Assembly: GCF_900103195.1 (NCBI RefSeq)
Contig: NZ_FMWU01000003.1
Coordinates: forward strand, 62,001-126,000
DNA from: Methylobacterium sp. UNC378MF
GTDB taxonomy: Bacteria > Pseudomonadota > Alphaproteobacteria > Rhizobiales > Beijerinckiaceae
Length of the DNA stretch: 64,000 nucleotides
Reading direction: 5' to 3'
Of the stretch, positions 17,732-26,716 are shown piece by piece. Each line of letters begins with the position of its first letter. Position 1 is the stretch's first letter. The notes under the pieces are model-generated. The model was not told the origin of the DNA and ran no database searches. It saw only the letters and a program-made list of their open reading frames with translations. Position numbers and translations under genes: made by a program.

Positions 17732-19311
17732 GCGCAAACCCGTACGATATCGTCGTGGTCGGCGCCGGCTCCGCCGGAGCGGCGCTGGCGGCCCGCCTGT
17801 CGGAGGATCCGCACCGGCGGGTGCTCCTGCTGGAGGCCGGACGCGACTGGCGCTCCACCGACGCGCCCCCGGCGCTGCGCTCGGCCAACATCGTCCCGTT
17901 CATGCATGACCCGGAGCATCAGGCGGACTGGCAGTGGCCCGGGCTGATGAGCCGGCGAACCCGTGTGCAGGAGCCCCGCTTCTACTGGCGCGGTCGTGCG
18001 CTCGGCGGCAGCTCGACGGTGAACGCGCAGATCGCGATCCGCGGCGTCCCGGCGGCCTTCGACGCCTGGGCCGAGCAGGGCTGCACCGGCTGGTCGGCCC
18101 GGGATGTGCTGCCCCTCTTCGATCGGATCGAGGACGACGCCGATTTCGCCGCCGCGGACGGTGCCCGGCGCGGCGGCCCGCTCCCGGTCTACCGCGCGAA
18201 GCTGGAGGCCTGGGGCGCGGTGGATCTGGGCCTTCGCGAGGCTGCTCTCGCGGCGGGCTATCCCTGGAAGGCGGATCTCAATGCGCCGACGGGCGAGGGG
18301 GTCTCGTGCAACCCGATCAACAGCCGAAACGGTCACCGGGTGACGACGAATGACGGCTACCTGGAGCCGGCTCGTGACCGGCCGAATCTCGACATCCGCT
18401 GCGAGGCCCTGGTCGATCGCGTCCTGTTCGAAGGACAACGGGCGGTCGGACTCCGCGTCCGCTTCGGTGCGGAGCCCTGGACCGAGATCCACGGCCGCGA
18501 GATCGTGCTCTGCGCCGGCGCCGTCCACAGCCCGGCAATCCTGATGCGCTCCGGGATCGGCCCGGTCGAGCCGCTCCGCGACCTCGGCATTCCCGTCCGG
18601 CAGGCGCACGAGGCGGTCGGCCGCAACTTCATGGACCATCCGATCCTGCGGGCGACGATGGATCTCAAGCCCCAGCACCGGGCGCTCGGCCCGGATGCCC
18701 GCCACACCAATTGCTGCGTCACGTATTCGAGCGGTCTCGCGGGTGGCGGGGAGCGCGACATGATCGTGGTGGCCTACAATCACCGGACCCTGACCGGGCC
18801 GGAACCGACGCCGCAAGGGGCGGTCGGCGTCGGCCTCTACGACGCGTTCTCACGCGGGACGCTGCACCTCACCTCGGCCGATCCCGAGGCCCATCCCGTC
18901 ATCGACGAGAACATGCTCGATGATCCGCGAGACCGCGTGCGGCTGCGCGACGCGGTGCGCCGCCTCGCCCGGCTGACGGAACATCCGGCTCTGGACGGTC
19001 TCGCGACGGCGATCCGGTTCGGTGAGAGCCCGCTCCCGATCGGCGACGCCGCCGGCCTCCCTGATGGGGATCTCGATGCTTTGATGCTCGCCGAAGCCGG
19101 TGACATCCAGCACGCGGCCGGCACGTGCCGCATGACCGGCTGGCACGACTCGTCCGGTGTCGTCGATCCTGATCTCAAGGTTCGTGGAATCGACGGATTA
19201 CGGGTCTGCGACGCCTCCATCATGCCGAGCGATTGCAGAGCCAATCTGCATTTCACCTGCGTGATGATCGGCGAAAATCTTGCTCAAAGGATCCGTATAG
19301 AACATCCTTAA
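17728..19311 (+). CDS. GMC-family FAD-dependent oxidoreductase (choline/alcohol dehydrogenase type)
   Basis: A 527-residue flavoenzyme. The N-terminal dinucleotide fold is GAGSAGAALAARLSE (residues about 11-25) followed by an acidic LLLEAG. The GMC signature RALGGSSTVNAQIAIRG lies at about residues 90-106, and the C-terminal catalytic region has AAGTCRM and SDCRANLHFTC with the usual His/Asn pair region. Such enzymes oxidise alcohols, choline or sugar-like substrates. Its ATG overlaps the stop of the binding protein gene (ATGA), which suggests that it acts on the imported solute. Substrate unknown. Confidence 0.9.
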   Translation: MSANPYDIVVVGAGSAGAALAARLSEDPHRRVLLLEAGRDWRSTDAPPALRSANIVPFMHDPEHQADWQWPGLMSRRTRVQEPRFYWRGRALGGSSTVNAQIAIRGVPAAFDAWAEQGCTGWSARDVLPLFDRIEDDADFAAADGARRGGPLPVYRAKLEAWGAVDLGLREAALAAGYPWKADLNAPTGEGVSCNPINSRNGHRVTTNDGYLEPARDRPNLDIRCEALVDRVLFEGQRAVGLRVRFGAEPWTEIHGREIVLCAGAVHSPAILMRSGIGPVEPLRDLGIPVRQAHEAVGRNFMDHPILRATMDLKPQHRALGPDARHTNCCVTYSSGLAGGGERDMIVVAYNHRTLTGPEPTPQGAVGVGLYDAFSRGTLHLTSADPEAHPVIDENMLDDPRDRVRLRDAVRRLARLTEHPALDGLATAIRFGESPLPIGDAAGLPDGDLDALMLAEAGDIQHAAGTCRMTGWHDSSGVVDPDLKVRGIDGLRVCDASIMPSDCRANLHFTCVMIGENLAQRIRIEHP

Positions 19312-19500
19312 TATCAATTGGTTTCGGACGGAATTGCTAATTCAACTTGCCAGCCCGCATCCGCCTCAAGACCATATTTCCAGGGACTGTCTGCCCTGGA
19401 ATGGGTACGATGACGGCGTACCGGCAATCCGCCCCCGGGCCAGTGGCTTACGACACCGTCGGCGCACAAAAAGGGTCGGGACGAGGGCCAGGACGCCGGC

Positions 19501-19704
19501 CGCCACCTCGTCATGCCGGCCGTCGCGCTCGCGCTGTACTACCTCGCGGTCTGCGCCCGGGTGATGCGCGCCTGCCTGCGGGATCAGATCGGCATAGATT
19601 GCGCCACCACCGCCCGCGATGAGGGCGAGGCCGAGGCTCGGGTGACGACCGGGCACGTCCTGCGCAATGCGTTGCTGCCGGTGGTAAGAGCAGGCGCACG
19701 CTGA
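19501..19704 (+). pseudogene. Remnant of a DppB-like ABC permease
   Basis: The plus-strand frame containing ATG 19513 reads LVMPAVALALYYLAVCARVM ... DQIGIDCATTARDEGEAEARVTTGHVLRNALLPVV, which lines up with the central part of DppB (LVLPALSLAAVYLAVYARLM ... QDYVKTARAKGLTRGRVIRDHMIRNAILPVV in the intact gene at 13353-14339). Only about 60 residues survive; there is no N-terminal half and no C-terminal helices, and the EAA loop has lost its Gly-Leu core (KGLT to EGEA). It follows the second binding protein and the GMC gene, so it seems to be what is left of that operon's permease. Confidence 0.75.
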
Positions 19705-19865
19705 GAAGGATGTCGCCCTTCGCGGCGCGACCTTCTCGGACGCTCCGCACATGATCCGCCGCCGGGCGGCACGAAGGAGGCACGGATGCGGCTGGAGATC
19801 TTGACCATCGGACCGGCCTTCGCCATCAGCGTGAAAAACGAAGCGGCCACCGAGGAACGGTACGG

Positions 19866-20633
19866 TCAGACCGCAAGCTCAGGCCTCGTCCGCCCTCCGA
19901 GATACGCCGATCGGATCTCGTCGTTGGCCCACAATGCCTGAGGCTCGCCTTCCAGGACGAGCCGGCCCGTCTCGAGCACGTAGCCCCGATCGGCGACCGA
20001 GAGACCCATCCGGGCATTCTGCTCCACCAGCAGCACCGTGGTCCCGCGGCGGCGCACCTCGGCGATGATCGCGAACACTGCCTGGACGATCACCGGAGCT
20101 AAGCCGAGGGAGGGCTCATCCAGCAGCAAGAGGCGCGGCTTGGCCATCAGACCGCGGGCGAGCGCCACCATCTGAAGCTGCCCCCCCGACAGCGTCCAGC
20201 CCAGGGCGTCGCCGAACCGGCGGATGTCGGGAAAGAGGTCGAACATCGCCTCGACCTCGTCGCGCAGGGCCCGCTTGGCGAGCCCGGAGCGGTTCGAGGC
20301 GCCCAGCATGATGTTCTCGCGCACGGTCAGGCCCGGGAAGATCCGGCGCCCCTCGGGCACGTGGGCGACACCCATGCGCACGATCGCCTCCGGCTTCAGG
20401 CCCTCAAGAGGCTGCCCCTCCAGCAGGATCGTGCCGGCGGCGGGCCGCACGAGCCCCGAGATCGCCTTGAGGGTTGTTGACTTGCCGGCCCCGTTGGAGC
20501 CGAGCAGCGTCACGACCTCCCCGGCATCAACGGAGACCGACAATCCGCGCACGGCCTCGATCTCCCCGTAGCGGACCACGAGGTCGCGGATCTGCAGAAG
20601 CGGCGCGGCGGGCGGGGTCTCAGGTGGCGTCAT
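19866..20633 (-). CDS. livF: Branched-chain amino-acid ABC ATPase, LivF-like
   Basis: A 255-residue nucleotide-binding subunit. Walker A GSNGAGKST, signature LSGGQLQM, Walker B LLLLDEPSLGLAP, H-loop region LVEQNARMG. The VPEGRRIFPGLTVRENI stretch is characteristic of LivF rather than LivG. It is the last gene of the liv-type operon and lies six bases after the fused LivM-LivG gene. Role: energises import of a branched amino acid, amide or urea-like compound. The ligand is not readable from this subunit. Confidence 0.93.
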   Translation of the reverse strand: MTPPETPPAAPLLQIRDLVVRYGEIEAVRGLSVSVDAGEVVTLLGSNGAGKSTTLKAISGLVRPAAGTILLEGQPLEGLKPEAIVRMGVAHVPEGRRIFPGLTVRENIMLGASNRSGLAKRALRDEVEAMFDLFPDIRRFGDALGWTLSGGQLQMVALARGLMAKPRLLLLDEPSLGLAPVIVQAVFAIIAEVRRRGTTVLLVEQNARMGLSVADRGYVLETGRLVLEGEPQALWANDEIRSAYLGGRTRPELAV

Positions 20634-20639
20634 CGCGGG

Positions 20640-22469
20640 TCACACCGGAGCGAGGTCGGTTTTCAGGCTCGTTGCCGGGCCCGCGGAGGCGTCCTCGCCG
20701 AGATAGGCCTCGATCACCGCGGGCTCGCGGAGCACGCCTGCCGTGACGCCATCGGCGATGCGGCGGCCGAAGTTCAGCACGGTGATGTGACCCGCCACGT
20801 CGCTCACCAGCGTCATGTCGTGATCGATGATCAGGATGGTCAGACCTTTGGCGGCCATCCGGCGCAGCAACCCCGTCAGCGCGATCTTCTCGCTGGAATT
20901 GAGACCCGCGGCCGGCTCGTCGAGCAGCAGCAGCACGGGGTTGCCGGCGAGTGCCCGGGCGATCTCGATCAGGCGCTGGTGCCCGTACGAGAAGCCGGAG
21001 ATCGGCTCCAGCGCCCGCGCCTCGAGGCCGACGAAGGCCAGGGCCGCCCGGGCGCGGGCCTCCAGACTCGCCCGATCGCGGGCGGAAAGTGGGTTGTTGG
21101 GCCGCTCAGCGCCGATGATGACGTTCTCCAGGGCACTCATGGAGCGAAACAGGCGTATGTTCTGGAAGGTGCGCCCGATGCCGGCCGCCGCCCGCCGGTG
21201 CGGCGGCAGCCGCGTGATGTCCTGTCCGGCCAGGCGCACGGTGCCCCCCGTGGGACTGTAGAGGCCCGAGAGGACGTTGAGCGTCGTGGTCTTGCCGGAG
21301 CCGTTCGGCCCGATCAGCGCGTGAATGCCGCCCCGCGCCACCGTGAAGCTCACCGCGTCCACCGCCTTGAGGCCGCCGAAGTGCTTGGCAAGCCCCGAGA
21401 CCTCAAGCATCGGCGCGGCGGAGGCCTCCCCCTGGACGAGCGTGAGCTCGGGCACTGGCGCCTGCCCAGGGCGGACCCGGCGCAGGCGCCGGACCTGGTC
21501 GCCGAGGAAGCCCCAGATCCCGTCAGGCATGAACACCACGATCAGGATCACCGCGAGCCCGTAGATCGCGAGGTAGAGCCCCGGAATCTCCTTGAGAAAG
21601 CGGAGCCATTCCGGGATCAGGATCAGCAGGGTCGTGCCGATCACGGCGCCCACCGGCGAGCCGACGCCGCCGAGAAGCGCCATCGTCAGGAAGACGATCG
21701 ACTCGGCGAAGGAGAACTGGTCCGGGCTAATATAGGTGAAACTGCCGGCGAACAGGCCGCCGCCGAGCCCCGCAAGAAGCGCACCGAGCGCGAAGGCCGC
21801 GATCTTGGTGCGGTAGATGTCGATCCCCGATACGCCCGCGGCGAGCTCGTTGTCCCGTACCGCCCGCATGGCGCGCCCGAGCCGGGTCTGCGGCATGTGC
21901 CACACGAGCCAGCCCACGATCGCCAGGACGAGCACGCACAAAGCGAGGTAGCTCTGCCCGTCCGCGAATAGGGTAGGGCGGCGGATGTTGGGCACGCCGT
22001 CGGGCCCGTGCGTCACCGGGATCCAGTTGGTGAGCACCAGCGTCAGGATCTGCTGGAACGAGATCGTCACCATGGCGAGGTAGTGACCGCCGAGCCGCAG
22101 CGTCGAGGCGCCGAGCCCGGCGCCGAGCACTACGGCGAGGCCGAGGCCGATGATCAAGCAGATCCAGAAGTTCAGCCCCCCGTCGACCGTACCGAGCCCG
22201 ACCGCGTAGGCGCCGATCCCGAAGAACGCCGCCTGGGCCAAGTTGATCTGCCCGCACAGGCCGAGCACGATGGTGAGCCCGATCACCGCGATGGCATAGG
22301 TGGCCGCCTGCATCAGGATATTGAGGGCGTAGCCGCTGAGCGGCGTCGTGGCGGCGAGCGCCACCAGGACGGCCGCCAGCACCGCGTAGGCAAGGCTGCC
22401 GAGGGGCAGACGTCGGGGGGCCGGCGCTGCTGCGGCCGGGCTGGCGACGGGGGAGGGGGTGCCGCTCAT
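20640..22469 (-). CDS. Fused LivM permease and LivG ATPase
   Basis: A 609-residue protein with two parts. Residues about 1-330 are LivM: ten-ish hydrophobic spans, LCGQINLAQAAFFGIGAYA and the permease loop LGRAMRAVRDNELAAGVSG. Residues about 355-609 are LivG: Walker A GPNGSGKTT, the LivG segment GIGRTFQNIRLF, the signature region SYGHQRLIEIARAL and Walker B LLLLDEPAAGLNSSE. The two normally occur as separate genes; the fusion is found in several bacteria, so it is not unique. The ATG at 22469 overlaps the LivH stop (ATGA). Confidence 0.92.
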   Translation of the reverse strand: MSGTPSPVASPAAAAPAPRRLPLGSLAYAVLAAVLVALAATTPLSGYALNILMQAATYAIAVIGLTIVLGLCGQINLAQAAFFGIGAYAVGLGTVDGGLNFWICLIIGLGLAVVLGAGLGASTLRLGGHYLAMVTISFQQILTLVLTNWIPVTHGPDGVPNIRRPTLFADGQSYLALCVLVLAIVGWLVWHMPQTRLGRAMRAVRDNELAAGVSGIDIYRTKIAAFALGALLAGLGGGLFAGSFTYISPDQFSFAESIVFLTMALLGGVGSPVGAVIGTTLLILIPEWLRFLKEIPGLYLAIYGLAVILIVVFMPDGIWGFLGDQVRRLRRVRPGQAPVPELTLVQGEASAAPMLEVSGLAKHFGGLKAVDAVSFTVARGGIHALIGPNGSGKTTTLNVLSGLYSPTGGTVRLAGQDITRLPPHRRAAAGIGRTFQNIRLFRSMSALENVIIGAERPNNPLSARDRASLEARARAALAFVGLEARALEPISGFSYGHQRLIEIARALAGNPVLLLLDEPAAGLNSSEKIALTGLLRRMAAKGLTILIIDHDMTLVSDVAGHITVLNFGRRIADGVTAGVLREPAVIEAYLGEDASAGPATSLKTDLAPV

Positions 22470-23341
22470 GCCTTCTCCGCCACGCGCTCGCCAAACAGGC
22501 CCTGCGGGCGCACGACCAGGAAGACCACGAGGACCAGGAAGGCGAAGGCGTCCTTGTAGGGCACCGAGATGTAGGCCGCCCCGAAGGTCTCGATGATGCC
22601 GAGCGCCAAGCCGCCGATGATCGCCCCGGTCACGTCGCCGAAGCCGCCGATGATGGTCGCCGCGAAAGCCTTGAGGGCGATCGTGGCCCCCATCTGGATC
22701 GACACGAACAGCACAGGCGCCACCAGGATGCCGGCGATGCCGCCGAGCACCGCGCTGTACACGAAGGTCAGCATGATCATCCCGGCCACCGGGATGCCGA
22801 GGAGCGCGGCCATCTCCTTGTCCTGGGAGGTCGCCTGCAGCTTCTTGCCGACCAAAGTGTGCTCGAAGAACCAGTACTGGAACGCCACCAGCGCCGCCGT
22901 CACCGCGATGATCAGCAGATACTGGCTGTCGAGAAAGACCGGCCCGAGCAGGAACCCTTGGGTCTCGAAGACGGGCGGGAGCACCTGCGGCTGCGGTCCG
23001 TAGAGGGCGAGCGTGGTGTTGGCCAGGAAGATCGAGGCGCCGATGGTCGAGATGATCACCGGCAGGTAGCTGCGGTGGCGCAGCGGATAGTAGACGCCGA
23101 GATTGAACAGCGCGCCGAGCAGCGCCATCCCTCCAAGGGTGAGGAGGAGCGAGAGCCAGTAGGGCCATTGCAGGTCGACGGCGAAGACCACCATCAGGAA
23201 GGCCGCCACCATCGAGAACTCGCCCTGGGCGAAGTTCACCACGTTGGTGGCGCGGAAGATCAGCACGAAGCCGAGCGCCACCAGGGCGTAGACGGAGCCG
23301 ATGCCGATCCCGGTGAAGAGGAGCTGCAGGATCAGGTCCAT
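22466..23341 (-). CDS. livH: Branched-chain amino-acid ABC permease, LivH-like
   Basis: A 291-residue inner-membrane permease with the conserved LivH start (LQLLFTGIGIGSVYALVALGF, split here for length: GIGIGSVYALVALG) and NVVNFAQGEFSMV, followed by multiple hydrophobic spans and the loop KKLQATSQDKEMAALLGI. It forms a heteromeric channel with the LivM part of the next gene. Start at ATG 23341; a 64-base gap separates it from the binding protein gene upstream. Confidence 0.93.
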   Translation of the reverse strand: MDLILQLLFTGIGIGSVYALVALGFVLIFRATNVVNFAQGEFSMVAAFLMVVFAVDLQWPYWLSLLLTLGGMALLGALFNLGVYYPLRHRSYLPVIISTIGASIFLANTTLALYGPQPQVLPPVFETQGFLLGPVFLDSQYLLIIAVTAALVAFQYWFFEHTLVGKKLQATSQDKEMAALLGIPVAGMIMLTFVYSAVLGGIAGILVAPVLFVSIQMGATIALKAFAATIIGGFGDVTGAIIGGLALGIIETFGAAYISVPYKDAFAFLVLVVFLVVRPQGLFGERVAEKA

Positions 23342-23405
23342 GCGGTCCGCACTCTCATGTCCCCGTCGAAGGTTGTTCCCGCGCCTGGGCGGTGAAGACC
23401 CGGTC

Positions 23406-24569
23406 TCAACCCTTGTAGAAGTCGATCCGCCGGTCGAAGACGATGTTGCCCTTGTCGTTGCGCACGACGTTGTAGCCGTGCAGGCCGTCACCGTTCTTGT
23501 CGAAGTTGTAGGTGCCCTCGGCGCCCTCGTGACCGCGCACCGCGAGGATCGCCTCGCGGATCGCCTGCGGGTCGGTCTTGCCCGCCGTGTTGATCGCCTT
23601 GGCCAGCACCGTGACCGCGTCGAAGGTCCAGGACGATTGGTTGTCAGGGGCGATCTTCATCGCCGCCCGGTAGGTCTTGCCGAAGGCGCGGGCGGCGTCG
23701 CTCGACTCCTCGGCGTAATCGGCCACGCCGTAGGTGCCGTAGAGCGACGGTCCGGCGAGCTTCAGGGCGGTCACGTTGGTGATCGACGGGGAGCCGACCC
23801 AGGGTGCGGTGACGCCGAGCTGGCGCAGTTGCCGCGCGAAGATGCCGATGTCGTTCTCGAAGGTGAAGTACGAGCCGATCACGTCGGCGCCCGATTGCCG
23901 GATCGCCAGCACGACTGGCGTGAAGTCCTGGCTCTGGTTGGTGTAGCCCTGGTCGAGGGCGACGGTAGCGCCGCCCTGAGCGAGGCTCTCGGTCAATGCC
24001 TTGGCGCCGCTGGTGCCGAAAGCGTCGGTGGAGTGGATGATCGCCCACTTCTTCTTGCCCAGCCCGTTGACGCCATGCTCGGCGATCACCCGTGCCGAGA
24101 AGCTGTCGTTGGGGCGGAAGCGGAACAGCCAGGGATTGCCGAGTTGCGTCAGAACCGGGTCGGTACCGCCGAAACAGACAGGCTTGCCCGTCTTCAGGAT
24201 GTCGGGCGCCATGGCGTGGTTCTGCGTCGAGCGGATCGAGCCGAGGAAGCCGACGAGGTCGCTCTGCGAAGCGAGTTTTGAGAAGGCGAAGACCGCGCCC
24301 GGGTTGGTGGTCTGGTCGTCCTCGGTGACGATCTCCAGCGGCTTTCCCAGCACCCCGCCGGCCTTGTTGACCGCCTCCAGGGCGATTTTGGCCCCAGCGA
24401 GCGCGTAGCGGCCGGCATCCGCGCCTGGCCCCGTCACCGGAAGCACCATGCCGATCCGGACCGTCGCTCCGGCGCCCTGTGCGCAAGCCGAGCGGATCAC
24501 GCCCGGCACAAGACCGCCCGCGAGCGCGGATGCGGCACCCGTCAAGAAAACGCGGCGCGTCGTCCTCAT
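23406..24569 (-). CDS. Branched-chain amino-acid type ABC solute-binding protein
   Basis: A 387-residue periplasmic binding protein, first gene of the liv-type operon. The N-terminus MRTTRRVFLTGAASALAGG is a twin-arginine-like signal ending near ACAQG. The mature part has the family pattern IGMVLPVTGPGADAGRYALAG, DDQTTNPGAVFAFSKL and the C-terminal YNFDKNGDGLHGYNVV. I start it at ATG 24569 because the signal motif begins there, not at the Met 45 bases upstream. Ligand unknown. Confidence 0.92.
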   Translation of the reverse strand: MRTTRRVFLTGAASALAGGLVPGVIRSACAQGAGATVRIGMVLPVTGPGADAGRYALAGAKIALEAVNKAGGVLGKPLEIVTEDDQTTNPGAVFAFSKLASQSDLVGFLGSIRSTQNHAMAPDILKTGKPVCFGGTDPVLTQLGNPWLFRFRPNDSFSARVIAEHGVNGLGKKKWAIIHSTDAFGTSGAKALTESLAQGGATVALDQGYTNQSQDFTPVVLAIRQSGADVIGSYFTFENDIGIFARQLRQLGVTAPWVGSPSITNVTALKLAGPSLYGTYGVADYAEESSDAARAFGKTYRAAMKIAPDNQSSWTFDAVTVLAKAINTAGKTDPQAIREAILAVRGHEGAEGTYNFDKNGDGLHGYNVVRNDKGNIVFDRRIDFYKG

Positions 24570-25281
24570 TGGCGTATCCGTCCCACCGCCGATGCTCGAG
24601 GCCGGCGTTGCCAACGATGGTCCATACTCCGCGCGGCGATGTCTATCCTGCGACAGGTTCGCTGGTCTGCTTCAATGAGAAGAAGCCTTCAGATCGTCAC
24701 TCGGCGGCCTCCGGTGCGGCGCGGCGAGCGGGAAGAGCGATCGCGGAGAGACGCGCACCACAGACACTCTATGTGTATTTTCAGGCAGACATCCGACGCT
24801 TGTCTCGGGCGCGGACGAGATCCATGAGTTTTATAGAAGGTCTGTACGCTCGCGCGATCCTGGCAGCTTCGACACAACGCGAAGGTGATGGACCGGCACC
24901 CATGTGTCTCAGCCGCGCGGGACGTCGGCGTGCCTGCGGCTTGAGTCCGGAAGCGGGCAGACCGCGAGCGGCGATGTCGGAGGTCATGCAGCCGGCGCCG
25001 ATGCGGCCGTCGGCATGCCCGGCTTCGTGACCTGAAGCCGCCTCGGCCGAATCGTTCGACGGCGATGGGAATGCCGCGCATCCCCGCCTCAGCCCCGCTT
25101 CGACAGAGCGTTCCGGCCGCGTGGCCTTTCGTTTTCCAGCAAACCGTTGCACCGTCGAACGCCCGACACGGGTCATCGGGCCCTGAGACGCTTGCCGGTG
25201 CTCAGGGCAGCTGGGACAGCGGGCGCGATCCTGCGGCTCCCGCGATCCGTCCCCTCATCCGATCGCGAGGTCGAACATCCC
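24570..25281. other. Gap of 712 bases, no supported gene
   Basis: Several overlapping short frames exist on both strands but none has a recognisable domain, a signal or consistent coding character. The segment near 24770-24850 is AT-richer and may hold promoter sequence for one of the flanking divergent genes. Confidence 0.4.
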
Positions 25282-26475
25282 ATGGCGCCCATTATCACGA
25301 CGGTCGAGGACCTGCGGCGGGTTGCCAAGCGGCGCGTACCGCGGATGTTCTACGATTACTGCGACTCCGGTTCGTGGACCGAGTCGACCTACCGCGCGAA
25401 CGAGGCCGATTTCGCCGGCATCAAGCTCCGCCAGCGCGTCGCGGTCGATATGACCAACCGTTCCCTCGCCACGACGATGGCCGGCCAAGCCGTCGCGATG
25501 CCGGTCGCCCTAGCGCCCACGGGGCTCACGGGCATGCAGCACGCCGACGGCGAGATCCTGGCGGCGCGGGCGGCGGAGTCGGCAGGCGTGCCGTTCACGC
25601 TGTCCACGATGAGCATCTGCAGCATCGAGGATGTCGCGGAGAACGTGAGCAAGCCGTTCTGGTTTCAGCTGTACTTCATGCGCGACCGCAGCTTCAACGA
25701 CCGCCTCATCGACCGCGCGAAGGCGGCAGGCTGCTCGGCCCTGGTCCTGACGCTGGACCTCCAGATCCTCGGGCAGCGCCACAAGGACATCCGGAACGGC
25801 CTGTCGGCCCCGCCGAAGCTGACGCCGGGCACCGCCCTCGATCTCCTGACCAAGCCGCGCTGGTGCTGGTCCATGCTGCGCACGAAGCGCCGGACCTTCC
25901 GCAACATCGTGGGACATGTGGAAGGTGTGCGCGACACTCGCTCCATCTCCGCCTGGGCGGCGGACCAGTTCGACCCGCGCCTTGACTGGGACGACGTGCG
26001 ACGGATCCGCGACCGCTGGCAGGGCCCCCTGATCCTGAAGGGCGTTCTGGACGTCGAGGATGCTGAGAAGGCGGCCGCGACCGGCGCGGAGGCGCTTATC
26101 GTCTCGAACCATGGGGGGAGGCAGCTCGACGGCGCCCCGTCGTCCATAGTCGCGCTTCCCCGGATCACCGAGGCGGTCGGCACGCGCATCGAGGTGTTGA
26201 TGGATGGCGGGATCCGCTCGGGCCAGGACGTGCTGAAGGCCATCGCGCTCGGCGCGAAGGGCGTGCTCATCGGGCGCGCCTTCCTCTATGGGCTCGGCGC
26301 CTACGGCCAGGCGGGCGTCGCCCGATCCCTGGAGATCATCCGCACGGAACTCGATACGACGATGGCTCTGTGCGGCCATCGCGACATCCGCGCCGTCGAC
26401 CGGTCGATCCTCTGGACGCCCGCCGCACAGGATAATCGGAACGATGCGCCGCCCGCGCGCCGGATCGCGTCCTGA
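25282..26475 (+). CDS. lldD: FMN-dependent alpha-hydroxy-acid dehydrogenase, LldD-like
   Basis: A 397-residue TIM-barrel flavoenzyme. It has the FMN and substrate segments VALAPTGLTGMQHADGE, PFWFQLYFMRD, ALVLTLDLQILGQR and the signature SNHGGRQLDGAPSS at about residues 274-287, in which the His is the catalytic base; then VLMDGGIRSGQDVLKAIALGA and GRAFLYGLGAYG. It oxidises L-lactate or another L-2-hydroxy acid, normally passing electrons to the respiratory chain. Start at ATG 25282; an upstream frame adds unrelated residues. It precedes the polyamine-type importer cluster on the same strand, separated by 241 bases. Confidence 0.88.
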   Translation: MAPIITTVEDLRRVAKRRVPRMFYDYCDSGSWTESTYRANEADFAGIKLRQRVAVDMTNRSLATTMAGQAVAMPVALAPTGLTGMQHADGEILAARAAESAGVPFTLSTMSICSIEDVAENVSKPFWFQLYFMRDRSFNDRLIDRAKAAGCSALVLTLDLQILGQRHKDIRNGLSAPPKLTPGTALDLLTKPRWCWSMLRTKRRTFRNIVGHVEGVRDTRSISAWAADQFDPRLDWDDVRRIRDRWQGPLILKGVLDVEDAEKAAATGAEALIVSNHGGRQLDGAPSSIVALPRITEAVGTRIEVLMDGGIRSGQDVLKAIALGAKGVLIGRAFLYGLGAYGQAGVARSLEIIRTELDTTMALCGHRDIRAVDRSILWTPAAQDNRNDAPPARRIAS

Positions 26476-26716
26476 CGGCGCGACAGCCATTTCGATGCAG
26501 AGCGTCCCTGCATCAAAATTTCCGATCCAGAAGCCTCCGTAAATCTTACTTTATGGCGTCGCTTGGCGGTCTAGTTTTTTCAACCTGAGCCGAGATGAAC
26601 TAATGAAATCGGTCGTTCGTATATTTGAGTGAAGATATCGGTCAGTCTCGGTTTGAGCAAATGGCCCTCTATTTGCAAAGCACCATCAGCCGATCTCATC
26701 AAGAGGAACAGCCGAC

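Noticed and set aside
19786-19941. 51-residue ORF with a strong ribosome site
   Set aside because: No domain, ends inside livF on the opposite strand, and may be the cut 5' end of a lost gene; kept only as a finding.
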